Position numbers and translations under genes: made by a program
Source: Burkholderiaceae bacterium 16
GTDB taxonomy: Bacteria > Pseudomonadota > Gammaproteobacteria > Burkholderiales > Burkholderiaceae
NCBI GenBank assembly: GCA_000955785.1
Contig: JYOD01000117.1
Coordinates: 1-64,000, forward strand
DNA: 64,000 nt
Reading direction: 5' to 3'
The notes under the pieces: generated by a model
Database searches by the model: none
Told to the model about the DNA's origin: nothing
Seen by the model: the letters and a program-made list of their open reading frames with translations, nothing else
Part shown: one piece after another, positions 1-9,272 of the stretch
How the letters are laid out: each line of letters starts with the position of its first letter
How positions within the stretch are numbered: position 1 is the stretch's first letter

Positions 1-190
1 CTGATGTGGCTGGAAGCGGACATTCTGATTTGGCCTTTACATCTGTCTGTCCCCGCTCATAATATAGATTATGTTAAATAGTTATGCTATATAACAATGC
101 CATTCTTGGCGCGAGCCATGCGCCTATCTTGGGTCAGTCACGTGCCAAACGATCCCCTGCTGGATTGCTCTGTTAAGCAACCCCAACCCT

Positions 191-1294
191 TTAACGACGT
201 TTCAGAAACTCGGCGAACAACGTGTCATCTATGAGGTAGCCGCGACCTGCCGTCTTGGCCAGAACACCGGACTTGCGCAGGCGTTCCAGCGCGGCACGGA
301 CCTTCGACACCGAAGCGGTGAAACGTGGGTCTTTGTTGAGCAATGTAATCGTGCCCTTCGCGAACGGTGCGTGACCCTTCGCGATGACGCTCAGCAATAC
401 CTGTTCAAATGGCTGTAGGCTTGCCAGCAGACCTTCCCAGCCCGCGATAAGTCGTCCGTCTTGAACGAAGCGATTCAGGGCGAGCTGCACGTCCGTCACG
501 CCCTCGGCCGACATCCATTTCACCAGGTCCTTCATCAATGCTGGCTTGTGGCCGAGATACTCGAATGCTTTCACAAGATCGTCGACATCAAGGGTCTTGT
601 CGGTGTGCACTGATGCAAAGTGTTTGGCCAGGGCCTTGGGGTACTCGATACCCAGTGTGGGAAAATCGAGCAACTGGGCAAATTGATACATCGGTCCGCC
701 GGAAGCGACCGTCATCGCTGCCAAGGCCTCTTGCGAGGAACCCGTGAAAACCGCGAGAACGTCTCGCTTGCGCTTCTGTAGAACCGCTCGGATCGTAGCG
801 ATGGCCGATCGACCGTCGGCTAGCTCCGCAAGCACTTGCACTTCGTCCAACATCAACAGAATCGTATGGCCAGATTGCGACGCCAGCCGCGCGACCAGCG
901 TGTCAAACCGGAGTGCAGGATCGTCGGGCAGCTTGCGCCTGGTGGGCTCTTCGCCCAACTCAACACTGGCGCTGAGCATCCCAATTTTCTTGACGGGTGT
1001 TTTCCCGATCTTTCCGGCGCGGGTCGTGGGCACAGTGAGGTCATCCAGCGCTTCTTCCAACGCATGGTTGATTGCTGCCAATGGCGCAGCTTGATTCAAC
1101 CAGAGATCCGCATAAACGGGAACGAACCGCGCTTTTCGGGATACAGGGGTGAGATCCTGGTCCAGGAAGAACGTCTTGCCGACCCGCCGTGGTGCAAATA
1201 GCGCAATTGGCCGGCCAGGCTGCGCCTGGAGCAGTTGCAGGTAAGATTTCGCCAGTTCGGGCCGGCGGATCTCGATATCGTCGAAGGTAATCAT
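191..1294 (-). CDS. AAA-family ATPase, archaeal-ATPase-like
   Basis: A 367-residue P-loop ATPase of unknown role. A Walker A-type motif (APRRVGKT, residues 34-41) and a Walker B motif (LLMLDE, about 146-151) are visible, followed by a lysine/arginine-rich stretch and a C-terminal winged-helix-like end. The layout resembles stand-alone ATPases of the archaeal ATPase/orc1-like group, which often lie in mobile regions. The first glycine of the usual GxxxxGK is alanine. The start is preceded not by a Shine-Dalgarno sequence but by a perfect inverted repeat ending five bases upstream, so translation or transcription may be controlled there. It is transcribed away from the SOS operon. Family placement is from motifs only; function is not inferred. 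Confidence 0.7.
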   Translation of the reverse strand: MITFDDIEIRRPELAKSYLQLLQAQPGRPIALFAPRRVGKTFFLDQDLTPVSRKARFVPVYADLWLNQAAPLAAINHALEEALDDLTVPTTRAGKIGKTPVKKIGMLSASVELGEEPTRRKLPDDPALRFDTLVARLASQSGHTILLMLDEVQVLAELADGRSAIATIRAVLQKRKRDVLAVFTGSSQEALAAMTVASGGPMYQFAQLLDFPTLGIEYPKALAKHFASVHTDKTLDVDDLVKAFEYLGHKPALMKDLVKWMSAEGVTDVQLALNRFVQDGRLIAGWEGLLASLQPFEQVLLSVIAKGHAPFAKGTITLLNKDPRFTASVSKVRAALERLRKSGVLAKTAGRGYLIDDTLFAEFLKRR

Positions 1295-1299
1295 GTGGG

Positions 1300-1321
1300 C
1301 ATTGTCGTTTTGACGACAATG
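1300..1321. promoter_or_regulatory. Perfect inverted repeat in front of the ATPase gene
   Basis: CATTGTCGT and ACGACAATG (9-bp arms, 4-bp spacer) end just upstream of the ATPase start codon, where a ribosome binding site would be expected. It could be an autoregulatory operator or an mRNA hairpin. Confidence 0.5.
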
Positions 1322-1421
1322 AACGACAGCGGCGGGGGCCGGCTTGCCTCAAGAAGTCAAGTCAGAAACGGGCAGAGTTCGAACAGGACCTGCTCTCCGA
1401 GATCTTTGGGAGTGTTCCTGA

Positions 1422-1451
1422 TTGACTATTGTGTTTGCGCGCCTCTATAAG
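1422..1451 (+). promoter_or_regulatory. Putative sigma-70 promoter of imuA-imuB-dnaE2
   Basis: TTGACT at 1422-1427 and TATAAG at 1446-1451 are separated by 18 bases. The LexA box lies about 25 bases downstream. A second possible -10 (TATAAA) falls inside the LexA box itself, so which element is used is uncertain. Confidence 0.4.
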
Positions 1452-1475
1452 CACATTTCATTTCAGACGTGACCA

Positions 1476-1491
1476 CTGTATAAATGTACAG
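1476..1491 (+). promoter_or_regulatory. LexA box (SOS operator)
   Basis: CTGTATAAATGTACAG is an exact match to the beta/gammaproteobacterial SOS consensus CTGT-N8-ACAG. It sits 31 bases before the imuA start and overlaps an earlier in-frame ATG at 1484, which argues for the later imuA start. Confidence 0.9.
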
Positions 1492-1522
1492 TACACTGGT
1501 TCTTAGTTACCAAGAACCAGTC

Positions 1523-2227
1523 ATGGCCTGCCCTTCCCCCGAATCCATCCACCCCGCGCTGTGGAGAGCCTCCCAGCTCGCCCGGGCGAACGGTCGCACC
1601 GTCAGCACCGGCTATCCGGTGCTGACGGCCGAGCTGCCGGGTGGCGGCTGGCCAACGGCATCGCTAATAGAACTTTTGGTGCGCCAACCGGGTGTGGGGG
1701 AGTTGCGCCTGCTGCGCCCCGCACTGGCGGAGGTCTGTAAGCGGCCTATCGCCCTGATTCAGCCGCCGCAAACGCCACAGGCACTCGCCTTGGCCAGCTG
1801 GGGCGTGCCGCCCGAACGTCTGCTGTGGATTCGCAGCCAGCGCACGGCTGATGCCCTTTGGGCCACCGAGCAATTGCTGCGCGCCGGCACCTGCGGTGCG
1901 GTGCTCCTTTGGCAGACCCATATCCGCAATGACGCGCTGCGCCGCCTGCACCTGGCCGCACAGAGTGGCGAGGCGCTGTTTTGCCTCATGCGTCCACTGG
2001 CCTGTGCACGCGACGCTTCGCCAGCACCACTGCGCATTGGCGTCGCGCCCGCCGCCGGCGGCGTCGATCTCTCCTTCATCAAGCGGCGCGGCCCGCAGCA
2101 GGACCTGCCCGTGCGCGTCCTGCTGGAACCGTCGCCGATCCTGCTTCACCGTCATGCTGCGCCTCTGGATCTGCCTGCACCTCTCGTCCCTGCCACTCGA
2201 AGTCTTCCGGCCGAATTGGTCCACTGA
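1523..2227 (+). CDS. imuA: ImuA, SOS translesion-synthesis accessory protein
   Basis: A 234-residue ImuA (SulA/RecA-like) protein, first gene of a three-gene SOS mutagenesis operon. The N-terminal part (HPALWRASQLA, then a GYPVLTAELPGGGWP segment) is characteristic of ImuA. In other bacteria ImuA acts with ImuB and DnaE2 in damage-induced error-prone synthesis. I chose ATG 1523 over the in-frame ATG at 1484 because the latter lies inside the LexA box. The 3' end overlaps imuB by 74 bases in another frame, implying translational coupling. No truncation is seen. Confidence 0.88.
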   Translation: MACPSPESIHPALWRASQLARANGRTVSTGYPVLTAELPGGGWPTASLIELLVRQPGVGELRLLRPALAEVCKRPIALIQPPQTPQALALASWGVPPERLLWIRSQRTADALWATEQLLRAGTCGAVLLWQTHIRNDALRRLHLAAQSGEALFCLMRPLACARDASPAPLRIGVAPAAGGVDLSFIKRRGPQQDLPVRVLLEPSPILLHRHAAPLDLPAPLVPATRSLPAELVH

Positions 2228-3617
2228 GTTGGCTGTGGCGGTGTTGGACAAGGAACGCGTGCACCTCGCTTCGCGCCTGGCGGCGGAGGCTGGCGTCCGC
2301 CCGCAGATGCGCCGCGGCGGTGTGCTAACCATCGCGCCGCAGACCCTGCTGTACGATCGAGCCCCGGAGAAGGAAGCCGACGCCCTGCAGCGCGTGGCCA
2401 TGGCGCTCCTGCAGTTCGCGCCCAACGTGGTGCATGCCGAGGAAGCGTCCGTGCTGGTAGACGTGTCGGCCAGCCTGCGCCTGTTCGGCGGCATCCGCCA
2501 GTTGCGCCGCCGCATGCGCGCGTCTGTCGCCGCGCTGGGCTTCAGCGCGGCCTGCGGCTGTGCTCCGACAGCCCAGGGCGCCTGGCTGTTGGCCCATGCC
2601 GGTGGCGCAAGCACCCTCAAGATCGAGGCATTGGAGCGCCGGCTCGGCGCCCTCGCCATCGGCACCCTGCCCGCCGCACGGCCATTCCTGGAATGGCTGG
2701 ATGGACTAGGGTGCCGTTGCCTTGCCGATATCCGCCGGCTGCCGCGGGCCGGGCTGCAGCGCCGGTGCGGCCGAGAACTGAACGAGGCGATGGATCGCGC
2801 CCTGGGCCAGGCGCCAGAGATCTTTGAATGGCTACAGGCCCCGCCAACCTTCTCCGCGCAGGTCGACCTTCCCGATCGCATCGAGCATGCGGAGGCCACC
2901 CTGCTCTACAGCCGCGGGCTCATCGTGCAGATGCTGGGCTGGCTGGCCGCGCACCATCTGGCGGTCACCAAAGTCCTGGTGGAACTCAAACACGAGCGCG
3001 GCCGCGAGGCGCTGGCGCCAACCGTCATCGAGATCGCGCTGGCAGAGCCCAGCTGGAGCGAGGATCACCTGATGCGCTTGCTGCGTGAGCGGCTGGCGCA
3101 GCTGCAGGTGGATGCCCCCATGATCGCGGTGCGCCTGTCCGTCACCGACGTGCAGGCCAAGGCGCCGCCCAGCGAATCGCTATTTCCTGAGCCCGGCGGC
3201 ACGCCCGAGGACCACGCCCGGGTGATGGAGCTGCTCGCGGCGCGGCTTGGCGCCGACAACATCCTGCGGCCGGAGTTGCGTGCGGACTACCGGCCGGAGG
3301 TAGCCAACACCTGGGTGCCGGCCGTCGGGAAACCCCGACCTGGCGCTGAAGCGCCCGCCCTGCCCCGCCCGGCTTGGCTGCTGGACAAGCCGATTGCCTT
3401 GCTGATCCGCGATCATCGCCCGTTCTATGGCTCGCCCCTGCGCATGGTGTCTCCCCCAGAACGCATCGAGGCCGGTTGGTGGAGCGGCGAGCTGGTGACG
3501 CGGGATTATTACGTGGCCGAGGGTCGCGATCACGCCCATTACTGGGTCTATCAGGAACGCATGGGCAGCCGGGACGGCGATGAGGCCACGTGGTACCTGC
3601 ACGGGCTGTTCGGGTGA
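2154..3617 (+). CDS. imuB: ImuB, Y-family polymerase-like protein
   Basis: A 487-residue ImuB (DinB-like, catalytically divergent Y-family protein). The start at ATG 2154 gives the typical opening LWICLHLSSLPLEVF; reading further upstream only extends into imuA out of frame. The Y-family palm and little-finger regions occupy about residues 30-350. A short ESLFPEP segment near residue 345 resembles a beta-clamp binding motif, but this is inference. ImuB is the adaptor linking DnaE2 to the sliding clamp in known ImuABC systems. It is followed after 9 bases by dnaE2. Confidence 0.88.
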   Translation: MLRLWICLHLSSLPLEVFRPNWSTELAVAVLDKERVHLASRLAAEAGVRPQMRRGGVLTIAPQTLLYDRAPEKEADALQRVAMALLQFAPNVVHAEEASVLVDVSASLRLFGGIRQLRRRMRASVAALGFSAACGCAPTAQGAWLLAHAGGASTLKIEALERRLGALAIGTLPAARPFLEWLDGLGCRCLADIRRLPRAGLQRRCGRELNEAMDRALGQAPEIFEWLQAPPTFSAQVDLPDRIEHAEATLLYSRGLIVQMLGWLAAHHLAVTKVLVELKHERGREALAPTVIEIALAEPSWSEDHLMRLLRERLAQLQVDAPMIAVRLSVTDVQAKAPPSESLFPEPGGTPEDHARVMELLAARLGADNILRPELRADYRPEVANTWVPAVGKPRPGAEAPALPRPAWLLDKPIALLIRDHRPFYGSPLRMVSPPERIEAGWWSGELVTRDYYVAEGRDHAHYWVYQERMGSRDGDEATWYLHGLFG

Positions 3618-3626
3618 GGTGGCGCC

Positions 3627-6600
3627 ATGGAATCCCTACGCACCGGCGGCGGCTTGCCCGACTACGCCGAGCTTTACTGTCTCTCTAATTTCTCCTTCCT
3701 TGAAGGCGCATCCCGCGCGGAAGAGCTGGTCGAGCGCGCCGTGCAGCTGGGCTACAGCGCGCTCGCCATCACCGACGAATGCTCGTTGGCCGGCATCGTA
3801 CGGGCGCATGCCGAAGCCAAGAAGCGCGGGCTCAGGCTGCTCGTCGGCGCATCGTTTCGCCTGGTCAATGCAGACGGAAGCCCCTGCATCTCCTTCATCG
3901 CACTCGCCCGCACTCGCGAAGGCTACGGCAACCTGTGCGAGCTAATCACGCTGGCCCGCACGCGCACGGCAAAGGGCGCCTACCTGCTCACGCGCCGGGA
4001 TCTGGACGCCCCGGAAGGCGCCTACGCGCACCTGCGAGGCCTGCCCGATTGCACGATCATTTTCACGCCGGAGTACTGCACGCCAGCGGAGCGGCTGGAC
4101 ACCCAAGCCGCATGGATCACGGCCACCTTTCCAGGTCGCGCGTGGATGAGCCTGACCTTGCTGTACCGCGCCATGGATGACATCCATCGGGCGGGCGTGA
4201 TGGAAGCCGCCGCGGCCAATCACCTGCGCGTGGTGGCCACCGGCCACGTGCAGATGCACGTACGGTCGCGCAAGCCGCTGCACGACGTGCTGAGCGCCAT
4301 CCGCCTGCGCAAGGCCGTGCCCGATTGCGGGTACCAGCTGACCCCCAACGCAGAGCAGCACCTGCGCTCGCGACTACGGTTGGCTAATGTCTACCCGCAC
4401 CGGCTGCTGACCGAATCGCTGCACATCGCCAATCTCTGCCAGTTCTCGTTGGATGAGCTGCGCTATGAGTATCCCGATGAAGTGGTCCCGACGGGCGTCT
4501 CTCGTGCGGAATACCTGCGAAGAGAAACCTACATCGGTGCGCACCACCGCTTCCCCAGAGGCATCCCTGCCACCGTCCAGGCCCAGATCGAGCACGAACT
4601 GGCGCTCATTGGGGACATGCATTACGAGCATTATTTTCTGACCGTTTACGACATCGTCCGCTTTGCGCGCTCCAATCGCATCCTCTGTCAGGGGCGAGGC
4701 TCGGCGGCCAACTCCGCAGTCTGTTACTGCCTGGGTATCACGGAGGTGGACCCGGCCCGTGGCAACCTGCTCTTCGAGCGGTTCATCAGCAAGGAGCGTG
4801 GCGAGCCACCGGACATCGATGTCGATTTCGAACACCAGCGCCGCGAGGAGGTCATCCAGTACCTGTACACGAAGTATGGGCGAACCCGCGCGGCGCTGGC
4901 CGCGGCCGTGGCCACCTATCGGCCGCGCAGCGCGCTGCGCGAGTCCGGCAAGGCGCTTGGCGTGGACCCGGCCATCGTCGACTTGGTCGCCAAGGCACAC
5001 CACTGGTTTGACAGCAAGGCCGACCTGCTCAAACGTTTCGCGGAAAGCGGCGTCGATACGGAAAGTGCGCTGACCCAACGATGGGCGAACATGGCGACGC
5101 AGTTGCTCGGTTTTCCTCGGCACCTCTCCCAGCATTCGGGCGGGTTCGTGCTCGCCCGCGGCAAGCTATCGCGCCTGGTACCCATCGAGAACGCCGCCAT
5201 GCCCGATCGCAGCGTGATCCAGTGGGATAAGGACGATCTGGATGCCGTCGGTTTGCTCAAGGTCGACGTGCTGGCGCTGGGCATGCTCTCGGCGATCCGC
5301 CGCGCGCTGGATCTCGTCTCCGAACAGCGTGGGGAGGCATTCGAGCTGCAGGATATCCCGGCGGAGGATCCGGCCACCTACGAAATGCTGTGCCGCGCGG
5401 ACAGTGTCGGGGTGTTCCAGGTGGAATCCCGTGCGCAAATGTCCATGCTGCCCCGGCTGCGGCCCCGCACCTTCTATGACCTGGTCGTCGAGGTCGCCAT
5501 CGTGCGACCGGGTCCGGTGCAAGGAGGCATGGTCCACCCGTACTTGCGGCGCCGGCAAGGCAAGGAACCGGTAACCTATCCGAGCCCGGAAATGGAAAAG
5601 GCGCTGTCGCGCACGCTCGGCGTGCCGATTTTCCAGGAACAGGTGATGCAGGTGGCCATGCTCGCGGCCGGCTTCTCGGCTGGCGAGGCTGACCAGCTGC
5701 GGCGGGCCATGGCGGCCTGGAAGCGCAAGGGTGGGCTGGAGCACTACTACGACCGCATCGTCTCCGGCATGCTGGAACGCGGGTACGAACGGGAATTTGC
5801 TGAGAGCATCTTCCGGCAAATCCAAGGCTTCGGCGAATACGGCTTCCCAGAGAGCCACGCGGCCAGCTTTGCGCTGCTGGTCTACGCCAGCGCCTGGCTG
5901 AAATGCCATGAGCCGGCCGTGTTCCTCTGCGCGATGCTCAACAGCCAGCCGATGGGGTTCTACTCGCCTTCGCAGCTCGTGCAGGATGGGAAACGCCACG
6001 GTGTCGAAGTGCGGCCAGTGGACGTCACGATCAGCGGCTGGCACTCGTCACTGGAAGCCGTCGACAAGAAGCCGCCAGCGGTTCGGCTCGGCCTCTCGCT
6101 GCTGCGCGGGATGCGCGCGGAGGCGGCGCAGCGCATTGAGGAGGCACGCGCCGTGCGCCCATTCTCAGGGACGACTGACCTTGCCCGCCGCGCGAACTTG
6201 GATAGGTATGATGTGCAGGTGCTGGCCGCCGGCGACACACTGCGAGCCCTCGCTGGCCACCGACGCAATGCACTCTGGCAGGCCACGGCCGCGGTGCCCG
6301 ACAAGGATCTGTTGCGGCCTGCCGACGTGCCGGAAGAACTACCTTCACTGGTGGCGCCTAGCGAGGGCGAGGCCATTGTCGCGGACTATCGATCGACGGG
6401 CTTGACCCTCAACCGGCATCCGCTGGCGCTGCTGCGACGACATCTCGCCGGCGGCCGGTTCGTGACAGCGGAAACGCTATTCCGCTATCAGGACCGCCAG
6501 TTGGCCCGCGGCGCTGGCATTGTGACGGTGCGACAGCGCCCAAGCACCGCGAATGGCGTGCTGTTCATGACCATCGAGGATGAGACCGGATCGGTCAACG

Positions 6601-6779
6601 TGATCGTTTGGCCGTCGGTGCTGGAGCGGTTCCGCAAAGAGGTGCTGGGCGCTCGCTTGATCGGTGTCCTGGGCCAGTGGCAGTGCGAGGGCGAAGTGAG
6701 GCACCTCGTTGCACAGCGATTGGTGGATCTCACACCGCTGCTCGGCCATCTGAAAACGAGCAGCCGCGATTTCTGCTAG
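3627..6779 (+). CDS. dnaE2: DnaE2 (ImuC), error-prone DNA polymerase III alpha
   Basis: A 1050-residue C-family polymerase of the damage-inducible DnaE2/ImuC type, in line with the usual length of about 1000-1080. The N-terminal PHP domain begins YAELYCLSNFSFLEGAS. The catalytic acidic motif PDIDVDFE is near residues 395-401, and an OB-fold lies near the C-terminus. GAGG precedes the start by seven bases. The TAG stop (6777-6779) is also part of the 4-bp target duplication of the downstream IS5-family element, so the IS landed on the last base of the gene without changing the protein. Controlled by the LexA box upstream of imuA. Confidence 0.93.
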   Translation: MESLRTGGGLPDYAELYCLSNFSFLEGASRAEELVERAVQLGYSALAITDECSLAGIVRAHAEAKKRGLRLLVGASFRLVNADGSPCISFIALARTREGYGNLCELITLARTRTAKGAYLLTRRDLDAPEGAYAHLRGLPDCTIIFTPEYCTPAERLDTQAAWITATFPGRAWMSLTLLYRAMDDIHRAGVMEAAAANHLRVVATGHVQMHVRSRKPLHDVLSAIRLRKAVPDCGYQLTPNAEQHLRSRLRLANVYPHRLLTESLHIANLCQFSLDELRYEYPDEVVPTGVSRAEYLRRETYIGAHHRFPRGIPATVQAQIEHELALIGDMHYEHYFLTVYDIVRFARSNRILCQGRGSAANSAVCYCLGITEVDPARGNLLFERFISKERGEPPDIDVDFEHQRREEVIQYLYTKYGRTRAALAAAVATYRPRSALRESGKALGVDPAIVDLVAKAHHWFDSKADLLKRFAESGVDTESALTQRWANMATQLLGFPRHLSQHSGGFVLARGKLSRLVPIENAAMPDRSVIQWDKDDLDAVGLLKVDVLALGMLSAIRRALDLVSEQRGEAFELQDIPAEDPATYEMLCRADSVGVFQVESRAQMSMLPRLRPRTFYDLVVEVAIVRPGPVQGGMVHPYLRRRQGKEPVTYPSPEMEKALSRTLGVPIFQEQVMQVAMLAAGFSAGEADQLRRAMAAWKRKGGLEHYYDRIVSGMLERGYEREFAESIFRQIQGFGEYGFPESHAASFALLVYASAWLKCHEPAVFLCAMLNSQPMGFYSPSQLVQDGKRHGVEVRPVDVTISGWHSSLEAVDKKPPAVRLGLSLLRGMRAEAAQRIEEARAVRPFSGTTDLARRANLDRYDVQVLAAGDTLRALAGHRRNALWQATAAVPDKDLLRPADVPEELPSLVAPSEGEAIVADYRSTGLTLNRHPLALLRRHLAGGRFVTAETLFRYQDRQLARGAGIVTVRQRPSTANGVLFMTIEDETGSVNVIVWPSVLERFRKEVLGARLIGVLGQWQCEGEVRHLVAQRLVDLTPLLGHLKTSSRDFC

Positions 6780-8022
6780 GGAAATGCTGATCAATTCAGC
6801 CACAGGTCATCCGGCGGAAAGCGTGGCGCGTTGAAGGTGAAGGCATGGAAAACAAAGACAAGGATGAAACAAACGAGCTTTGCCGATGTTGAGTTCGCGA
6901 AGAAGAAGCGCGTGACACGGCGCGAGAAGTTTCTCGGGGAGATGGATCGGATCGTGCCGTGGGCACGGTGGACCGCGTTGATTGAGCCGCTGTATCCGAC
7001 GAGCGGCCGTGTTGGGCGGCAGCCGATTGGCGTGGAGAGGATGTTGCGGATGTACTGTCTGCAACAGTGGTTCAGTCTCAGTGATGAAGCCGTGGAAGAC
7101 GCCCTCTACGACAGCCAGGCGTTGCGTCAATTCGTGGGGGTGGATCTGTCGCAAGAGTCGGCGCCCGATGCGACCACGCTGCTCAAGTTTCGCCGGTTGC
7201 TCGAGAAGCACGCGTTGACTGCCGCGATGTTCGATGAGGTCAAGGCCGTGCTCAGTGAGCGGGGGCTGCTGATGCGAGAGGGCACGATGGTCGATGCCAC
7301 GCTGATCGCGGCACCGAGTTCGACCAAGAATAAAGGCAAGTCGCGTGATCCGGAGATGCACCAGACGAAGAAGGGAAACGAGTGGCATTTTGGGATGAAG
7401 GCGCACGTTGGCGCCGACGCCGACTCGGGACTGGTGCACAGCTTGCACACGACATCGGCGAACGAAAGCGATATCGCTCACACCCATCACCTGCTGCATG
7501 GCGAGGAAAGCCAAGTGCATCTTGATGCAGGTTACACGGGTGTGGAGCGCAGGGATGAGATCAAACAAGCCCAAGGGCAAGGGACGATCCGCGCTGACAT
7601 AAACTGGCACGTAGCGGCAAAGCGCAGCAAGATTGAAAAGATGCCGGCAGGTCGGTGGAAGGACCTGACGAAGGCAGTGGAACGCAAGAAGGCCCAGATT
7701 CGGGCGCGGGTTGAACATCCCTTTCACGTGGTGAAGAACTTGTTTGGTCACAAGAAGACCCGCTACAAGGGCTTGGCCAAGAACACGGCACAGATGTTCA
7801 GCCTGTTCGGTCTCGCAAATCTGGTGATCGCCAAAAAGCCGTTGTTGGCGTTTCAGGGGAGCAATCCGTCTTGAACATGCAAATCGAGCCCGAAAGGGCA
7901 CGAGATGGGGGCATGCGGCGCGAAATCGGGCTCAGACCTCTCCCTTCTTCCGCATGGTGAAAATCAGACGCCAAACAGCCGCCGACCTTCAGCGCGGCTG
8001 CTATTGATCAGCAATTCCCTAG
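6776..8022 (+). mobile_element. Complete IS5-family insertion sequence with CTAG target duplication
   Basis: The element proper runs 6780-8018 (1239 bp) and is flanked by CTAG direct repeats at 6776-6779 and 8019-8022. Terminal inverted repeats start GGAAATGCTGATCAAT (left) and, read inward on the other strand, GGAATTGCTGATCAAT (right), with 15 of 16 bases matching. A single intact transposase lies inside. Removing the IS plus one CTAG restores a continuous dnaE2 3' end with the same stop codon. Length, CTAG duplication and transposase all fit the IS5 group. Confidence 0.9.
6864..7874 (+). CDS. IS5-family transposase
   Basis: A 336-residue DDE transposase. The start at ATG 6864 (MKQTSFADVEF) is the usual IS5-family opening; a TTG 33 bases earlier is in frame but less likely. 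DDE residues are visible as MVDATLIA, HLDAGYTG and the glutamate of RVEHPFHVVK. An N-terminal DUF772-type region (RMLRMYCLQQWFSLSDEAVEDALYD) is present. The frame is open throughout and both ends of the element are intact, so it may still be active. Confidence 0.93.
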   Translation: MKQTSFADVEFAKKKRVTRREKFLGEMDRIVPWARWTALIEPLYPTSGRVGRQPIGVERMLRMYCLQQWFSLSDEAVEDALYDSQALRQFVGVDLSQESAPDATTLLKFRRLLEKHALTAAMFDEVKAVLSERGLLMREGTMVDATLIAAPSSTKNKGKSRDPEMHQTKKGNEWHFGMKAHVGADADSGLVHSLHTTSANESDIAHTHHLLHGEESQVHLDAGYTGVERRDEIKQAQGQGTIRADINWHVAAKRSKIEKMPAGRWKDLTKAVERKKAQIRARVEHPFHVVKNLFGHKKTRYKGLAKNTAQMFSLFGLANLVIAKKPLLAFQGSNPS

Positions 8023-8572
8023 CAGACGGATGCAGCTAGATTCAAAACGCCATGCCGATCTTTCTTATCAAGAATAGGGAAAGTTGGGTACAAACCTCCC
8101 ACCTGGACTGGCGGATCAGCACATATTCTCCAGCGCCGTAATACGTGCAATAGGGCGCGAGTTACGATACTCCGCGGCTCGAAGCGCTGTGAGTTGGCAA
8201 ACCGGTCAACCCATCGCCGATCGGGCCGATCGGTGGCAAGCATCGTGGCACCCACGTCAGGCTGCGGTTCCTGCAGGCTCCGGAAGAGCTGGACCAACTT
8301 TTCCTGCTCTGCCGCTATCCGCGAACCTCATCGCATTGCTGCTGATCCAGGCGTCCCGATGCCCGTCGACGCGGCGATCGCGCAGCCTGCGAAATCACGC
8401 CGCAGCGGCGACCGGCCGCATTTCTCATCACGATGTCCAACGCCTCCCACAACACAAAGAAAGGACCAATCCCGGGCATCCCTCATATCGGGGCATGCCC
8501 GGGTCATGCCGCATATTCCCGCGCCTGGACAACGAAGCGGAGTGGACAAACCGCCCCGTTGCTCTGCCCTGC
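8023..8572. other. 550-bp stretch without a convincing gene
   Basis: This lies between the right end of the IS5-family element and the small secreted-protein gene. Open frames exist on both strands, but none shows a recognisable domain, signal sequence or good ribosome binding site. I see no clear repeat or terminator. Confidence 0.4.
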
Positions 8573-8926
8573 TCAGGACAGGCATTCCCCGCGGTCGCGC
8601 GCATCGCTGCGCGCGCCGTCGGTGAAGCCATCGCGCGAGCTGATGCGGGCGCCATCGGTGTAAGGATCAGGCTTGCGCATGCCGTCCCGGTACGGATCAA
8701 AGCCACGGACCGCGCACACGGACCTGCCCTGATGCGCGACCAGGGGCAGCATGGTGGCCTCGGTGGCCGGACTGTGCGCGCCATTGGTAAAGGCGTCGCG
8801 CTGGCCGCTGTGTCCCGGCGCGGCAACGATCAGCGCATCAGTATATGCACCGGCGTGGGCGGTCTGGCTGAGCCCGGCGGCAAGTGCGGCAGCGGCAAGC
8901 AGGGTCTTGGCAAGAGTCTTATGCAT
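8573..8926 (-). CDS. Small secreted protein with TDGAR-type repeats
   Basis: A 117-residue protein with a clear Sec signal peptide (residues 1-25, ending TAHA). The mature part carries three imperfect repeats, DAFTNGAH, DPYTDGAR and DGFTDGAR. Short exported proteins with YTDGAR-like repeats are common hypotheticals in Burkholderiaceae; their function is unknown. The start at 8926 follows GGAG by six bases; a TTG four codons earlier is less likely. Two cysteines lie in the mature part. Periplasmic or secreted location is inferred. Confidence 0.65.
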   Translation of the reverse strand: MHKTLAKTLLAAAALAAGLSQTAHAGAYTDALIVAAPGHSGQRDAFTNGAHSPATEATMLPLVAHQGRSVCAVRGFDPYRDGMRKPDPYTDGARISSRDGFTDGARSDARDRGECLS

Positions 8927-9272
8927 TGCAATCTCCAACAGGGGTGTCGGCGGCGTTGCCGCGACGGCACTCCTCGTGCAGGCGATCAGCTATGGAACGG
9001 CACGGCCCGCACGGGATCGCCTCTGCCGTGCAAGCCGTTGCCTGGCGCGGGCCGGCTGCCATCCGATCGTGGTAGCGGCGTCGCGCCGGACTCCTGGGTC
9101 AGTTGGGTGCGGATGCGGGGAAAGAAGCGCCCTGCGTCAGTGCAGCCATCAGAGCATCGCGAACAGCGGCGCCAGCGACGGCAGTGAGGGCTGTAGCACG
9201 GCCGGCTATCTTTCCACGCGGGCCTGTCTCCTTTGGCTGCGCAGGCATGCGCCCCGTGTGCCCGTATGCGCC
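8927..9272. other. 346-bp stretch without a convincing gene
   Basis: It separates two small exported-protein genes on the minus strand. Overlapping frames are low-complexity by-products of high GC. It may hold the promoter of the TDGAR-repeat gene, but I cannot point to convincing -35/-10 elements. Confidence 0.35.

Noticed and set aside
1..190. AT-rich palindromic start of the window as an element end or origin
   Set aside because: Several short TA-rich repeats are visible, but there is no iteron pattern, inverted terminal repeat or adjoining mobile gene to support it.
1664..2899. A 411-codon minus-strand frame over imuA/imuB
   Set aside because: It is antisense to the imuA-imuB overlap; serine/arginine-rich with no motif.
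8084..9187. A 367-codon plus-strand frame opposite the TDGAR-repeat protein
   Set aside because: The composition is shadow-like, while the minus strand has a clear signal peptide and ribosome site at 8926.
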